From NCBI GenBank assembly GCA_900555715.1, contig USMC01000012.1, forward strand, positions 1 to 59,399: a stretch of 59,399 nucleotides of DNA. Direction: 5' to 3'. Every line of letters starts with the position of its first letter. Position 1 is the stretch's first letter. The notes beneath the pieces are model-generated. The model did not search any database. It saw only the letters and a program-made list of their open reading frames with translations, and had not been told where the DNA came from. Below are positions 52,836 through 59,399 of this stretch, one piece after another. The DNA is from an uncultured Porphyromonadaceae bacterium. GTDB lineage: Bacteria > Bacteroidota > Bacteroidia > Bacteroidales > Muribaculaceae. A program made the position numbers and the translations under genes.

Positions 52836-53582
52836 TCACTGACGGGGTGCGCGGGGCTTGCGGAAGCCGCCACGGCGTTCGCGGCCGCCACGTTCGCCGT
52901 TGCCTGCGGGACGGTTGTCCTTGGCGGCAGCGGTGAAGTTGGGGGCAAGATCGCGCTTGCCGTAAACCTCGCCACGGCAGATCCAGACCTTCACGCCGAT
53001 CACACCGACCTTGGTGTGAGCCTCCACCAGTGCGTAGTCGATGTCGGCACGCAGGGTGTGGAGCGGTGTACGGCCTTCCTTGAACATTTCGGAGCGGGCC
53101 ATTTCGGCGCCGTTCAGACGGCCCGAAACCTGAACCTTGATACCCTCGGCACCCGAGCGCATTGTGGCTGCCACGGCCATCTTCACGGCACGGCGGTAAG
53201 CCACCTTGCCTTCGATCTGGCGGGCGATGTTGCTTGCCACGATCTGGGCGTCGAGTTCGGGACGTTTCACCTCGAAGATGTTGATCTGAACATCCTTGTC
53301 GGTGATTTTCTTGAGTTCTTCCTTGAGTTTGTCAACCTCAGCGCCACCCTTGCCGATGATCACGCCGGGACGCGATGTGCACACGGTGATGGTGATGAGT
53401 TTGAGTGTACGCTCGATAACGATGCGGGAAACGCTCGACTTGGCCAGACGCACGTTGAGATATTTGCGGAGCTTGGAGTCCTCAAGCAGGGTGTCGCCAT
53501 ACTTTTTACCTCCAAACCAGTTGGAATCCCATCCGCGAATCACACCTAAGCGGTTGCTAATCGGATTTACTTTCTGTCCCAT
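52836..53582 (-). CDS. rpsC: ribosomal protein uS3
   Basis: 248 residues. The KH domain is visible as SRPGVIIGKGGAEVDKLKEE (about 68-87). The C-terminal domain has GRLNGAEMARSEMFKEGRTPLHTLRADIDY in two stretches. The tail after residue 215 is Arg/Gly-rich (ERGGRERRGGFRKPRAPRQ). It lies 3 bp after rplV. Confidence 0.99.
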   Translation of the reverse strand: MGQKVNPISNRLGVIRGWDSNWFGGKKYGDTLLEDSKLRKYLNVRLAKSSVSRIVIERTLKLITITVCTSRPGVIIGKGGAEVDKLKEELKKITDKDVQINIFEVKRPELDAQIVASNIARQIEGKVAYRRAVKMAVAATMRSGAEGIKVQVSGRLNGAEMARSEMFKEGRTPLHTLRADIDYALVEAHTKVGVIGVKVWICRGEVYGKRDLAPNFTAAAKDNRPAGNGERGGRERRGGFRKPRAPRQ

Positions 53583-53585
53583 GTC

Positions 53586-53999
53586 TTAGTCCTTGTTTTT
53601 AGTGTCGTTATCGATTGTGTCTACGAAGAGGGTCACGTGGTTGGCGCGTTTGCGGATGCGGTAGCCACGGCCCTGGGGGGCGGGACGCAAGCGTTTGAGC
53701 ATGGGAGCGCAATCAACGAAGATGGTGCTCACATACAGTTCGCCGTTTTCGGCCTTGCGCTCGTTCTTGGCTTCCCAGTTGGCGATAGCCGAACGGAGGA
53801 GCTTCTCTACACGGGCAGCGGCCTCTTTATTTGAGAATTTCAGGATGCCCAGGGCGCGGAACACCTCTTTGCCACGAACCAGGTCGGCCACCAGACGCAT
53901 TTTGCGGGGAGAGGTGGGCACGTTGGTAAGTTTGGCAAAGCTCTGCGTTTTGAGGGCTTCCTTTCTTGCCTGAGCTGAGTTTCTTTTTCTTACACCCAT
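53586..53999 (-). CDS. rplV: ribosomal protein uL22
   Basis: 137 residues with PTSPRKMRLVADLVRGKEV and the hairpin loop region APQGRGYRIRKRANHVTLFV that lines the exit tunnel. The annotated start gives a basic N-terminus (MGVRKRNSAQARKE). Confidence 0.98.
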   Translation of the reverse strand: MGVRKRNSAQARKEALKTQSFAKLTNVPTSPRKMRLVADLVRGKEVFRALGILKFSNKEAAARVEKLLRSAIANWEAKNERKAENGELYVSTIFVDCAPMLKRLRPAPQGRGYRIRKRANHVTLFVDTIDNDTKNKD

Positions 54000-54057
54000 T
54001 TTATTTTGTGGTATTTTTTTGTCGAAAAAAAGTTAATTTAAACGTCGGCCCGACAGG

Positions 54058-54327
54058 TTATTTTTTCTTGTTGCCGGCGTGGCCGCGGAAGGTGCGCGTG
54101 GGAGCGAACTCGCCAAGCTTGTGTCCAACCATGTTCTCGGTCACGTAGACAGGGATAAACTTGTTGCCGTTGTGGACGGCGAAAGTGTGACCCACGAATT
54201 CGGGGGCGATCATCGAAGCGCGGCTCCAGGTTTTGATAACCGATTTCTTGCCGCTCTGCTCCATAGCATTCACTTTCTTTTCAAGTTTAACGCTGATGAA
54301 AGGGCCTTTTTTTAATGAACGACTCAT
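54058..54327 (-). CDS. rpsS: ribosomal protein uS19
   Basis: 89 residues: MSRSLKKGPFISVKLEKKVN opening and VYVTENMVGHKLGEFAPTRT signature. It is a 30S head protein. It lies 31 bp after rplB. Confidence 0.99.
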   Translation of the reverse strand: MSRSLKKGPFISVKLEKKVNAMEQSGKKSVIKTWSRASMIAPEFVGHTFAVHNGNKFIPVYVTENMVGHKLGEFAPTRTFRGHAGNKKK

Positions 54328-54358
54328 TGTGATGTCTTTGAGATGTTAACTTACGAGT

Positions 54359-55186
54359 TTACTTCTTTCTTCTCTCGATGATATACTTCGAAGAAGTCTT
54401 TTTCGGCGAACGAGTCTTAAGACCTTTCGAGTAGAGACCAGTGCGCGAGCGGGGATGTCCACCGGAAGCGCGGCCTTCGCCACCACCCATGGGGTGATCC
54501 ACAGGGTTCATGACAACACCACGGTTGTGGGGGCGGCGTCCGAGCCAGCGTGAGCGGCCGGCCTTGCCCGAGCGCTCGAGCGAGTGCTCCGAGTTGCCTA
54601 CAACGCCTACGGTTGCCATGCAGGCTGCGAGGATTTTACGGGTTTCACCTGAGGGAAGCTTGACAATCGCATAGTCACCTTCGCGCGACACGAGCTGAGC
54701 GAAAGTGCCGGCCGAACGGGCCATGAAGGCTCCCTGACCGGGACGCAACTCGATGTTGTGGACCACAGTACCCACGGGGATCTTGCCCAGGGGGAGTGCA
54801 TTGCCCACTTCGGGCGCTGCATCGGGACCGCTGACAACTGTTGCGCCAACTTCCAAGCCGTTGGGTGCAATGATGTAAGCTTTAGCTCCGTCAACGTAGT
54901 AGAGAAGGGCGATGCGGGCCGAACGGTTGGGATCGTACTCGATTGCCTTTACTACGGCGGGCACACCGTATTTGGTTCTCTTAAAGTCTATGATACGGTA
55001 TTTGCGTTTGTGGCCGCCACCAAGGTAGCGTGTGGTGAGGTGGCCCTCGGAGTTACGTCCTCCGGTGCTTTTTTTACCGACTGTAAGAGATTTTTCTGGC
55101 GCTTTAGCAGTGATCGCTCCTTTGAAGACGCCAATAACTTTGTGTCGTTGCCCCGGTGTGGTGGGCTTGAATTTTCTTACTGCCAT
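54359..55186 (-). CDS. rplB: ribosomal protein uL2
   Basis: 275 residues. It contains SB-fold segments such as GGGHKRKYRIIDFKRTKYGV and the signature VVMNPVDHPMGGGEGRASGG, whose His supports peptidyl-transferase function. Ends in a basic tail (SSKYIIERRKK). Confidence 0.99.
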   Translation of the reverse strand: MAVRKFKPTTPGQRHKVIGVFKGAITAKAPEKSLTVGKKSTGGRNSEGHLTTRYLGGGHKRKYRIIDFKRTKYGVPAVVKAIEYDPNRSARIALLYYVDGAKAYIIAPNGLEVGATVVSGPDAAPEVGNALPLGKIPVGTVVHNIELRPGQGAFMARSAGTFAQLVSREGDYAIVKLPSGETRKILAACMATVGVVGNSEHSLERSGKAGRSRWLGRRPHNRGVVMNPVDHPMGGGEGRASGGHPRSRTGLYSKGLKTRSPKKTSSKYIIERRKK

Positions 55187-55197
55187 TTTTGGTTATA

Positions 55198-55488
55198 TCA
55201 GATATTGCTATAAAAGTCGATAGTTTCGCCTTCACCAACAGTGATAAACGCCTTTTTCCAGCTGGCAGTCTTGCCGCGGAGCAGGCCGCTCTTGGTGTAG
55301 CGCGATTTGTTTTTACCGCGAACAACGCATGTGTTCACATTGAGCACCTTGACGCCGTAGAGCTTCTCCACCATATCCTTGATCTGGAATTTGTTGGCTT
55401 CGGGCGAAACGCGGAAGGTGTAGCGGTTGAGCTTCTCGGTGAGATTGGTGGCCGCTTCGGTAACGATCGGTTCGATTGTGAATTCCAT
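55198..55488 (-). CDS. rplW: ribosomal protein uL23
   Basis: 96 residues with YTFRVSPEANKFQIKDMVEK and YGVKVLNVNTCVVRGK. It is the docking site for trigger factor and SRP at the exit tunnel. It lies 11 bp before rplB. Confidence 0.97.
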   Translation of the reverse strand: MEFTIEPIVTEAATNLTEKLNRYTFRVSPEANKFQIKDMVEKLYGVKVLNVNTCVVRGKNKSRYTKSGLLRGKTASWKKAFITVGEGETIDFYSNI

Positions 55489-55509
55489 CTTGTGTTTCCT
55501 CCTACGGTT

Positions 55510-56130
55510 TTAGAGTTTGTTAATAACTTCAAGGCTGCTCTCGGTCATCACGATGGCCTTGTTGTTGAGCAGAGCGTAAGTGTTCACATCGGAAGCGGTC
55601 ATCACGCGTGTGTCGGGCACGTTGCGGGCCGACAGGTACACGTTCTTGTCGATTCCGGCAAGCAGCAGAAGGGTCTTTGTGCCTTCGAGCTTGAGGTTCT
55701 TGGTCAGAGCCACGAAATCCTTTGTCTTGGGTGCTTCGAATGTGAAGTCCTCGACAATCACGATCTTGTTGTCCTGAGCCTTGGCGGAGAGGACAGACTT
55801 GCGTGCGAGCTGCTTGATTTTCTTATTGAGTTTGAAACGATAGTCGCGGGGACGGGGACCGAACACGCGGCCACCACCTACGAGCACAGGCGAGTTGATG
55901 TCACCGATACGGCTGCCGCCGCCGCCTTTCTGCTTGTGCAGCTTGCGGGTTGAACCGGAAACCTCGCTACGTTCTTTCGATTTGTGAGTGCCCTGACGCT
56001 GGTTGGCGAGGTACTGCTTCACATCGAGATATACGGCATGCTCGTTTGCATCAATAGCAAACACCGCGTCGTTCAGCACAGCCTTGCGGCCGGTGTCTTC
56101 ACCTTTTATGTTGTATATTGCGAGTTCCAT
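55510..56130 (-). CDS. rplD: ribosomal protein uL4
   Basis: 206 residues. The internal loop that reaches the exit tunnel is visible as RKLHKQKGGGGSRIGDINSP, followed by GGGRVFGPRPRDYRFKLNKK. The start overlaps the rplC stop by 1 bp. L4 represses the S10 operon in some bacteria. Confidence 0.99.
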   Translation of the reverse strand: MELAIYNIKGEDTGRKAVLNDAVFAIDANEHAVYLDVKQYLANQRQGTHKSKERSEVSGSTRKLHKQKGGGGSRIGDINSPVLVGGGRVFGPRPRDYRFKLNKKIKQLARKSVLSAKAQDNKIVIVEDFTFEAPKTKDFVALTKNLKLEGTKTLLLLAGIDKNVYLSARNVPDTRVMTASDVNTYALLNNKAIVMTESSLEVINKL

Positions 56131-56747
56131 TATTTCTCTATCATTACGATTGAACCTTTACTTCCGGGGATTGAACCCTTGATCATCATCACGTTGTGTT
56201 CGGGGATAACCTTCACCACCTTGAGGTTTTGAACGGTTACACGCTCGTTACCTGTCTGGCCGGCCATGCGCATTCCCTTGAACACCTTTGCGGGGTAGGA
56301 GCAGGCACCGATTGAACCGGGGGCACGCAGACGGTTGTGCTGGCCGTGGGTTGCCTGGCCTACACCGCCGAATCCGTGGCGCTTAACAACGCCCTGGAAA
56401 CCTTTACCCTTGGAGATTCCGGCGATGTCAACGAAATCGTTCTCAGAGAAGAGATTCACGTCGATAACGTCGCCGAGCTTGAACTCGCCTTCGAAACCTT
56501 TGAACTCGGCCAAGTGGCGCTTGGGGGTTGTTCCGGCTTTCTTGAAGTGACCGGCCATGGGCTGGGTGCAGTGTTTTTCTTTCTGCTCCTCAAAACCAAG
56601 CTGCAGGGCATTGTAGCCGTCGGTCTCAACAGTCTTAACCTGAGTAACCACACAAGGACCTACTTCGATAACAGTGCACGGCATGTTGCGGCCGTCGGCA
56701 CTGAAAACGGATGTCATTCCGATTTTCTTTCCTAATAATCCTGGCAT
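56130..56747 (-). CDS. rplC: ribosomal protein uL3
   Basis: 205 residues: MPGLLGKKIGMTSVFSADGR opening and the signature GKGFQGVVKRHGFGGVGQAT followed by HGQHNRLRAPGSIGA. A 122-nt gap with a strong hairpin separates it from rpsJ. Confidence 0.99.
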   Translation of the reverse strand: MPGLLGKKIGMTSVFSADGRNMPCTVIEVGPCVVTQVKTVETDGYNALQLGFEEQKEKHCTQPMAGHFKKAGTTPKRHLAEFKGFEGEFKLGDVIDVNLFSENDFVDIAGISKGKGFQGVVKRHGFGGVGQATHGQHNRLRAPGSIGACSYPAKVFKGMRMAGQTGNERVTVQNLKVVKVIPEHNVMMIKGSIPGSKGSIVMIEK

Positions 56748-56869
56748 TTCTGTAGTTAGTTTATAATTATCGGGTGCGTTGCCTGCGCCGCAGTGTGTGG
56801 CGCAGGACGCCCGTCTTGTCTGTTTGTTTTTTTATCTGATTCGATTGTTCTTCTGAAACCGTGAGGGCA
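56748..56869 (-). promoter_or_regulatory. 122-nt gap between rpsJ and rplC with strong hairpin
   Basis: CCTGCGCC (56782-56789) pairs with GGCGCAGG (56799-56806), and GCGT (56776-56779) with ACGC (56807-56810), leaving a two-base bulge. In the transcript the hairpin is followed by GCACCCGATAATTATAAAC, without a T-run, so it is not a normal terminator. It is a candidate internal leader for rplC. Confidence 0.45.
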
Positions 56870-57175
56870 TCACACTTTGATTTCAACCTCAACACCCGAG
56901 GGGAGTTCGAGTTTCATCAGCGCGTCCACAGTCTTGGCGGTGGAGTTGTAGATGTCGATGAGACGCTTGTAGGCTGAAAGCTGGAACTGTTCGCGCGATT
57001 TCTTGTTTACGAATGTCGAACGGTTCACGGTGAAGATGCGCTTGTGGGTGGGCAGGGGGATAGGACCGCTGATCACGGCGCCTGTGGCCTTCACTGTCTT
57101 CACAATCTTCTCGGCCGATTTGTCGACCAGGTTGTGGTCGTACGATTTCAGTTTGATTCTGATTTTCTGGCTCAT
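56870..57175 (-). CDS. rpsJ: ribosomal protein uS10
   Basis: 101 residues: MSQKIRIKLKSYDHNLVDKS opening and signature ISGPIPLPTHKRIFTVNRS. It is a 30S head protein and also an antitermination partner (NusE). It lies 77 bp downstream of fusA. Confidence 0.99.
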   Translation of the reverse strand: MSQKIRIKLKSYDHNLVDKSAEKIVKTVKATGAVISGPIPLPTHKRIFTVNRSTFVNKKSREQFQLSAYKRLIDIYNSTAKTVDALMKLELPSGVEVEIKV

Positions 57176-57252
57176 TTCTGTATGAGTTGTTTGATGATTT
57201 ATTTATTGTTCCGCCGGGTCAAGAATCATTTGCTGCCCCGGCGGAGTTTGTT

Positions 57253-58974
57253 TTATTTTATGAGATCCACACGGCCCTGGCAGTCGGTGAGCACCTTCTT
57301 GGCGATCGACGACGAAACTTCAGAGTAGTGCGAGAATGTCATGGTCGAGGTGGCGCGTCCGGAAGTGATGGTACGGAGTGCGGTAACGTAACCGAACATC
57401 TCTGCGAGGGGAGCCTGAGCCTTAACGACGCGGGCACCGCTGCGCGAGGTTTCCATACCCTCAACCTGGCCGCGGCGCTTGTTGAGGTCGGAGATCACAT
57501 CACCCATGCTCTCTTCAGGGGTAACCACTTCAATCTTCATGATAGGCTCCATAAGCACGGGACCTGCCTTTTCCGAAGCCTTCTTGAAGGCCTGGATGGC
57601 GCAGAGCTCGAACGAAAGCTGGTCGGAGTCCACCGGGTGGAACGAACCGTCGATAACGGTCACCTTCAGCTTCTCCACGGGATAGCCTGCAAGCACACCG
57701 TTCTTCATAGCGGTTGTGAAACCCTTCTGGATCGAGGGGATGAATTCCTTGGGAATGTTACCGCCCTTGACCTCGTCAACGAACTGCAGGCCGCCTTCGA
57801 AGCCTTCGTCAACCGGCTCGACGCGAACGATGATGTCGGCGAATTTACCACGGCCACCGGTCTGCTTCTTGAACACTTCGCGAAGTTCGACGGGCTTGGT
57901 GATGGCTTCCTTGTAGGTAACCTGGGGCTGACCCTGGTTGCACTCTACCTTGAATTCGCGTTTCAGACGGTCGATGATGATGTCGAGGTGAAGCTCGCCC
58001 ATACCCGAGATAACGGTCTGGCCGGTCTCCTCGTTTGTCTCCACGCGGAATGTGGGGTCCTCTTCGGCGAGTTTCTGCAGACCCACGCCGAGTTTGTCGA
58101 GGTCCTTCTGAGTCTTGGGCTCCACTGCGATACCGATAACGGGATCGGGGAATTCCATTGCCTCGAGAACGATGGGGTGGTTTTCGTCGCAGAGGGTGTC
58201 GCCGGTGCGGATATCCTTGAAACCTACACCTGCGCCGATATCGCCGCAACCGATTTTCTCCATCGGGTTCTGCTTGTTCGAGTGCATCTGGAACAGACGG
58301 CTCACGCGCTCCTTCTTGTCGCTGCGTGCGTTGAGCACATAGCTGCCGGCAACAACATCACCCGAGTACACACGGAAGAATGTCAGACGGCCTACATAGG
58401 GGTCGGTAGCGATCTTGAATGCCAGAGCGCACATGGGAGCCTCCGACGAGGGTTCGCGGGTCTCGATCTTGTCGGGATCGTCGATGGCATGGCCTTCTAC
58501 CGCACCTGCATCGAGGGGGCTGGGGAGGTATGCGCAGACATTGTCGAGCAGGCACTGCACGCCCTTGTTCTTGAACGAGGAGCCGCAGGTCATGGGCACG
58601 ATGTCCATTTTCAGTGTGGCGGCACGGAGAGCGCGGCGGATTTCCTCCTCTGTGATGGTCGTATATGCAAGACCAATATTACGGATATCTGAAAAGTCTG
58701 CTGGGTTTTGAAACTCATTTTCACAATAAGTTTCAATGAGTCTTTTTGCTTCAGAGGTTGAGGCAATATCAAAGAACAGTAGCTTTCCAGTATCGTCATA
58801 CACATTTCCACAGATATTCATCCGGAAAAGTTTTGTTCCTTTAAGCATGAGATCAACAAAATATTTTCCAATCTTACGTGCATCATCAAATGACAGCTCT
58901 GTAAAAGCTGTGTTTTTGCTCCAACCGTCATTGATGAAGGCAGCGGTGATCTCCGCTTCTGATTTATACGTCAT
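57253..58974 (-). CDS. fusA: elongation factor G, C-terminal two-thirds, fused in frame to a foreign N-terminus
   Basis: From about residue 105 onward this is normal EF-G. It picks up at the end of the G' region (ITEEEIRRALRAATLKMDIV, then PMTCGSSFKNKGVQCLLDNV) and runs through domain II, domain III and domain IV (FVDEVKGGNIPKEFIPSIQKG) to domain V. The stop follows CQGRVDLIK. The P-loop, switch regions and NKxD motif of the GTPase domain, roughly the first 240 residues, are missing. In their place are about 103 residues, from an ATG at 58974 with a strong Shine-Dalgarno site, that match nothing in EF-G. The junction lies near 58,660-58,680. As it stands the product could not work as EF-G. 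Either the contig is chimeric or an element has inserted here. Confidence 0.9.
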   Translation of the reverse strand: MTYKSEAEITAAFINDGWSKNTAFTELSFDDARKIGKYFVDLMLKGTKLFRMNICGNVYDDTGKLLFFDIASTSEAKRLIETYCENEFQNPADFSDIRNIGLAYTTITEEEIRRALRAATLKMDIVPMTCGSSFKNKGVQCLLDNVCAYLPSPLDAGAVEGHAIDDPDKIETREPSSEAPMCALAFKIATDPYVGRLTFFRVYSGDVVAGSYVLNARSDKKERVSRLFQMHSNKQNPMEKIGCGDIGAGVGFKDIRTGDTLCDENHPIVLEAMEFPDPVIGIAVEPKTQKDLDKLGVGLQKLAEEDPTFRVETNEETGQTVISGMGELHLDIIIDRLKREFKVECNQGQPQVTYKEAITKPVELREVFKKQTGGRGKFADIIVRVEPVDEGFEGGLQFVDEVKGGNIPKEFIPSIQKGFTTAMKNGVLAGYPVEKLKVTVIDGSFHPVDSDQLSFELCAIQAFKKASEKAGPVLMEPIMKIEVVTPEESMGDVISDLNKRRGQVEGMETSRSGARVVKAQAPLAEMFGYVTALRTITSGRATSTMTFSHYSEVSSSIAKKVLTDCQGRVDLIK

Positions 58975-58980
58975 CACTTC

Positions 58981-58987
58981 TCTCCTT
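58981..58987 (-). promoter_or_regulatory. strong Shine-Dalgarno site of the foreign frame
   Basis: AAGGAGA on the minus strand, 6 nt before the ATG at 58974. The frame could also open with GTG at 58977, but that is only 3 nt from the site, so the ATG is preferred. Confidence 0.75.
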
Positions 58988-59007
58988 TCGTAAAGAGGAT
59001 ACGCAAG

Positions 59008-59379
59008 TTATGCGTTCTCCCTTAATGCTGTTACTAACTGGTTGATGTGTGATGGATGGATATCATCCAACTTTGCTCTCATGACGGGGTTGGAGCTTTC
59101 CCACTTAGTATTTTCAGAATTGACAGGGATGCTGGATAAGAAATCCTTGTTCGATCCATAAATCCTTCCATCATGAGTGTACTTTAACCGGTAAACGGTA
59201 GCAAATACCGTTTTTACATCTTCGATGCTGAATCTATTTAAGATCATCTGCATCGTGATTACTGGGGTGCGATCAGTTGAATTTTTGTATATCTCAACGA
59301 TCTCATCCCAGGCCTGCGCAATTTCCTTAGCACTCATCATCACTTTACACTCTACTTTCTTAAGAACATGCATATACAT
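59008..59379 (-). CDS. unrecognised protein, likely from a Firmicutes mobile element
   Basis: 123 residues. The start at 59379 has an AAAAGGAGA site 7 nt upstream. A later ATG pair (MMSAKEIAQAWDEIV) could be a second start. The protein is mostly helical and polar, with MILNRFSIEDVKTVFATVYR in the middle and KLDDIHPSHINQLVTALREN at the end. It has no membrane segment or signal peptide. I remember similar short proteins in gene clusters of conjugative elements of Clostridia, but cannot name the family. It lies 33 nt before the frame fused to fusA and was probably cotranscribed with it. Confidence 0.65.
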   Translation of the reverse strand: MYMHVLKKVECKVMMSAKEIAQAWDEIVEIYKNSTDRTPVITMQMILNRFSIEDVKTVFATVYRLKYTHDGRIYGSNKDFLSSIPVNSENTKWESSNPVMRAKLDDIHPSHINQLVTALRENA

Positions 59380-59386
59380 GTTGTAA

Positions 59387-59395
59387 TCTCCTTTT
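59387..59395 (-). promoter_or_regulatory. strong Shine-Dalgarno site
   Basis: AAAAGGAGA on the minus strand, 7 nt before the ATG at 59379. It fixes that start and contrasts with the SD-poor Bacteroidales genes elsewhere in the window. Confidence 0.8.
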
Positions 59396-59399
59396 CGGA

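Larger units (their letters stand above)
58665..59399. other. AT-rich foreign segment, probable chimeric contig end or mobile-element edge
   Basis: From the EF-G junction to the window end the base composition shifts to AT-rich. The codon use shifts, and both genes gain strong AAGGAGA-type ribosome binding sites, which the rest of the window lacks. This is the style of Firmicutes. The exact left border cannot be fixed by eye; the last clearly native EF-G codons are at about 58,640-58,657. Confidence 0.75.

Noticed and set aside
52689..53549. Plus-strand frame that covers part of the rpsC-rplP gap, and a 101-codon minus-strand frame (52373-52678) that runs into rplP
   Set aside because: The first is mostly the reverse of rpsC. 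The second overlaps rplP in another frame and has an unlikely composition. Neither explains the gap.
57187..58692. 501-codon plus-strand frame opposite fusA
   Set aside because: The minus strand is unmistakable EF-G. The opposite frame arises from its codon bias and crosses the foreign junction.

Overview
The window looks like a chromosomal piece of a gut-type Bacteroidales, most likely Muribaculaceae. The support is a SusC/SusD pair, large secreted proteins with type IX-like C-terminal tails, DUF3256 and TSCPD proteins, near absence of Shine-Dalgarno sites, and many promoters of the Bacteroidetes form TTTG-N19/20-TAnnTTTG. The family assignment is inference; the phylum-level assignment is strong.

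Layout. 1-5.2 kb: partial tRNA-Thr, an outer-membrane beta-barrel protein, a stand-alone HsdR_N-type nuclease-fold protein, holA, a class A penicillin-binding protein and tRNA-Leu(TAA). 5.2-14.6 kb: a sialate O-acetylesterase, a 1508-residue multidomain secreted protein, a TSCPD-domain protein and a secreted subtilisin. 14.6-23.5 kb: a nutrient-uptake locus (SusC, SusD, a third surface lipoprotein and a 709-residue lipoprotein). 23.6-26.1 kb: a small membrane protein, a GNAT protein and type II NADH dehydrogenase. 26.2-34.7 kb: carA-carB, an intergenic region with a candidate 38-residue protein and a candidate small RNA, then a DEAD-box helicase, DUF3256 and xseA. 34.8-39.2 kb: a tight operon of an Lrp/AsnC regulator, GH13 hydrolase, membrane-anchored pseudokinase, GNAT-fold protein and low-molecular-weight tyrosine phosphatase. 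39.2-41.6 kb: a TlpA-type thioredoxin protein.

From 57.2 down to 41.7 kb, all on the minus strand, runs the merged S10-spc-alpha ribosomal protein operon (rpsJ to rplQ, with secY, map, infA, rpmJ and rpoA). It is tightly packed except for four hairpin-rich gaps, before rplC, rplP, rpsH and rpsD. The 300-nt gap between rpsC and rplP is the most unusual.

Upstream of rpsJ lies fusA, but only its last two-thirds. At about 58,660-58,680 it is joined in frame to AT-rich sequence with strong Shine-Dalgarno sites and two unrecognised genes that look like they come from a Firmicutes mobile element. The simplest reading is a chimeric contig end; true insertion is the alternative.

The points most worth a second look are the pseudokinase/phosphatase operon, the structured gaps in the ribosomal operon, the carB-deaD intergenic small ORF and RNA, and the fusA junction.
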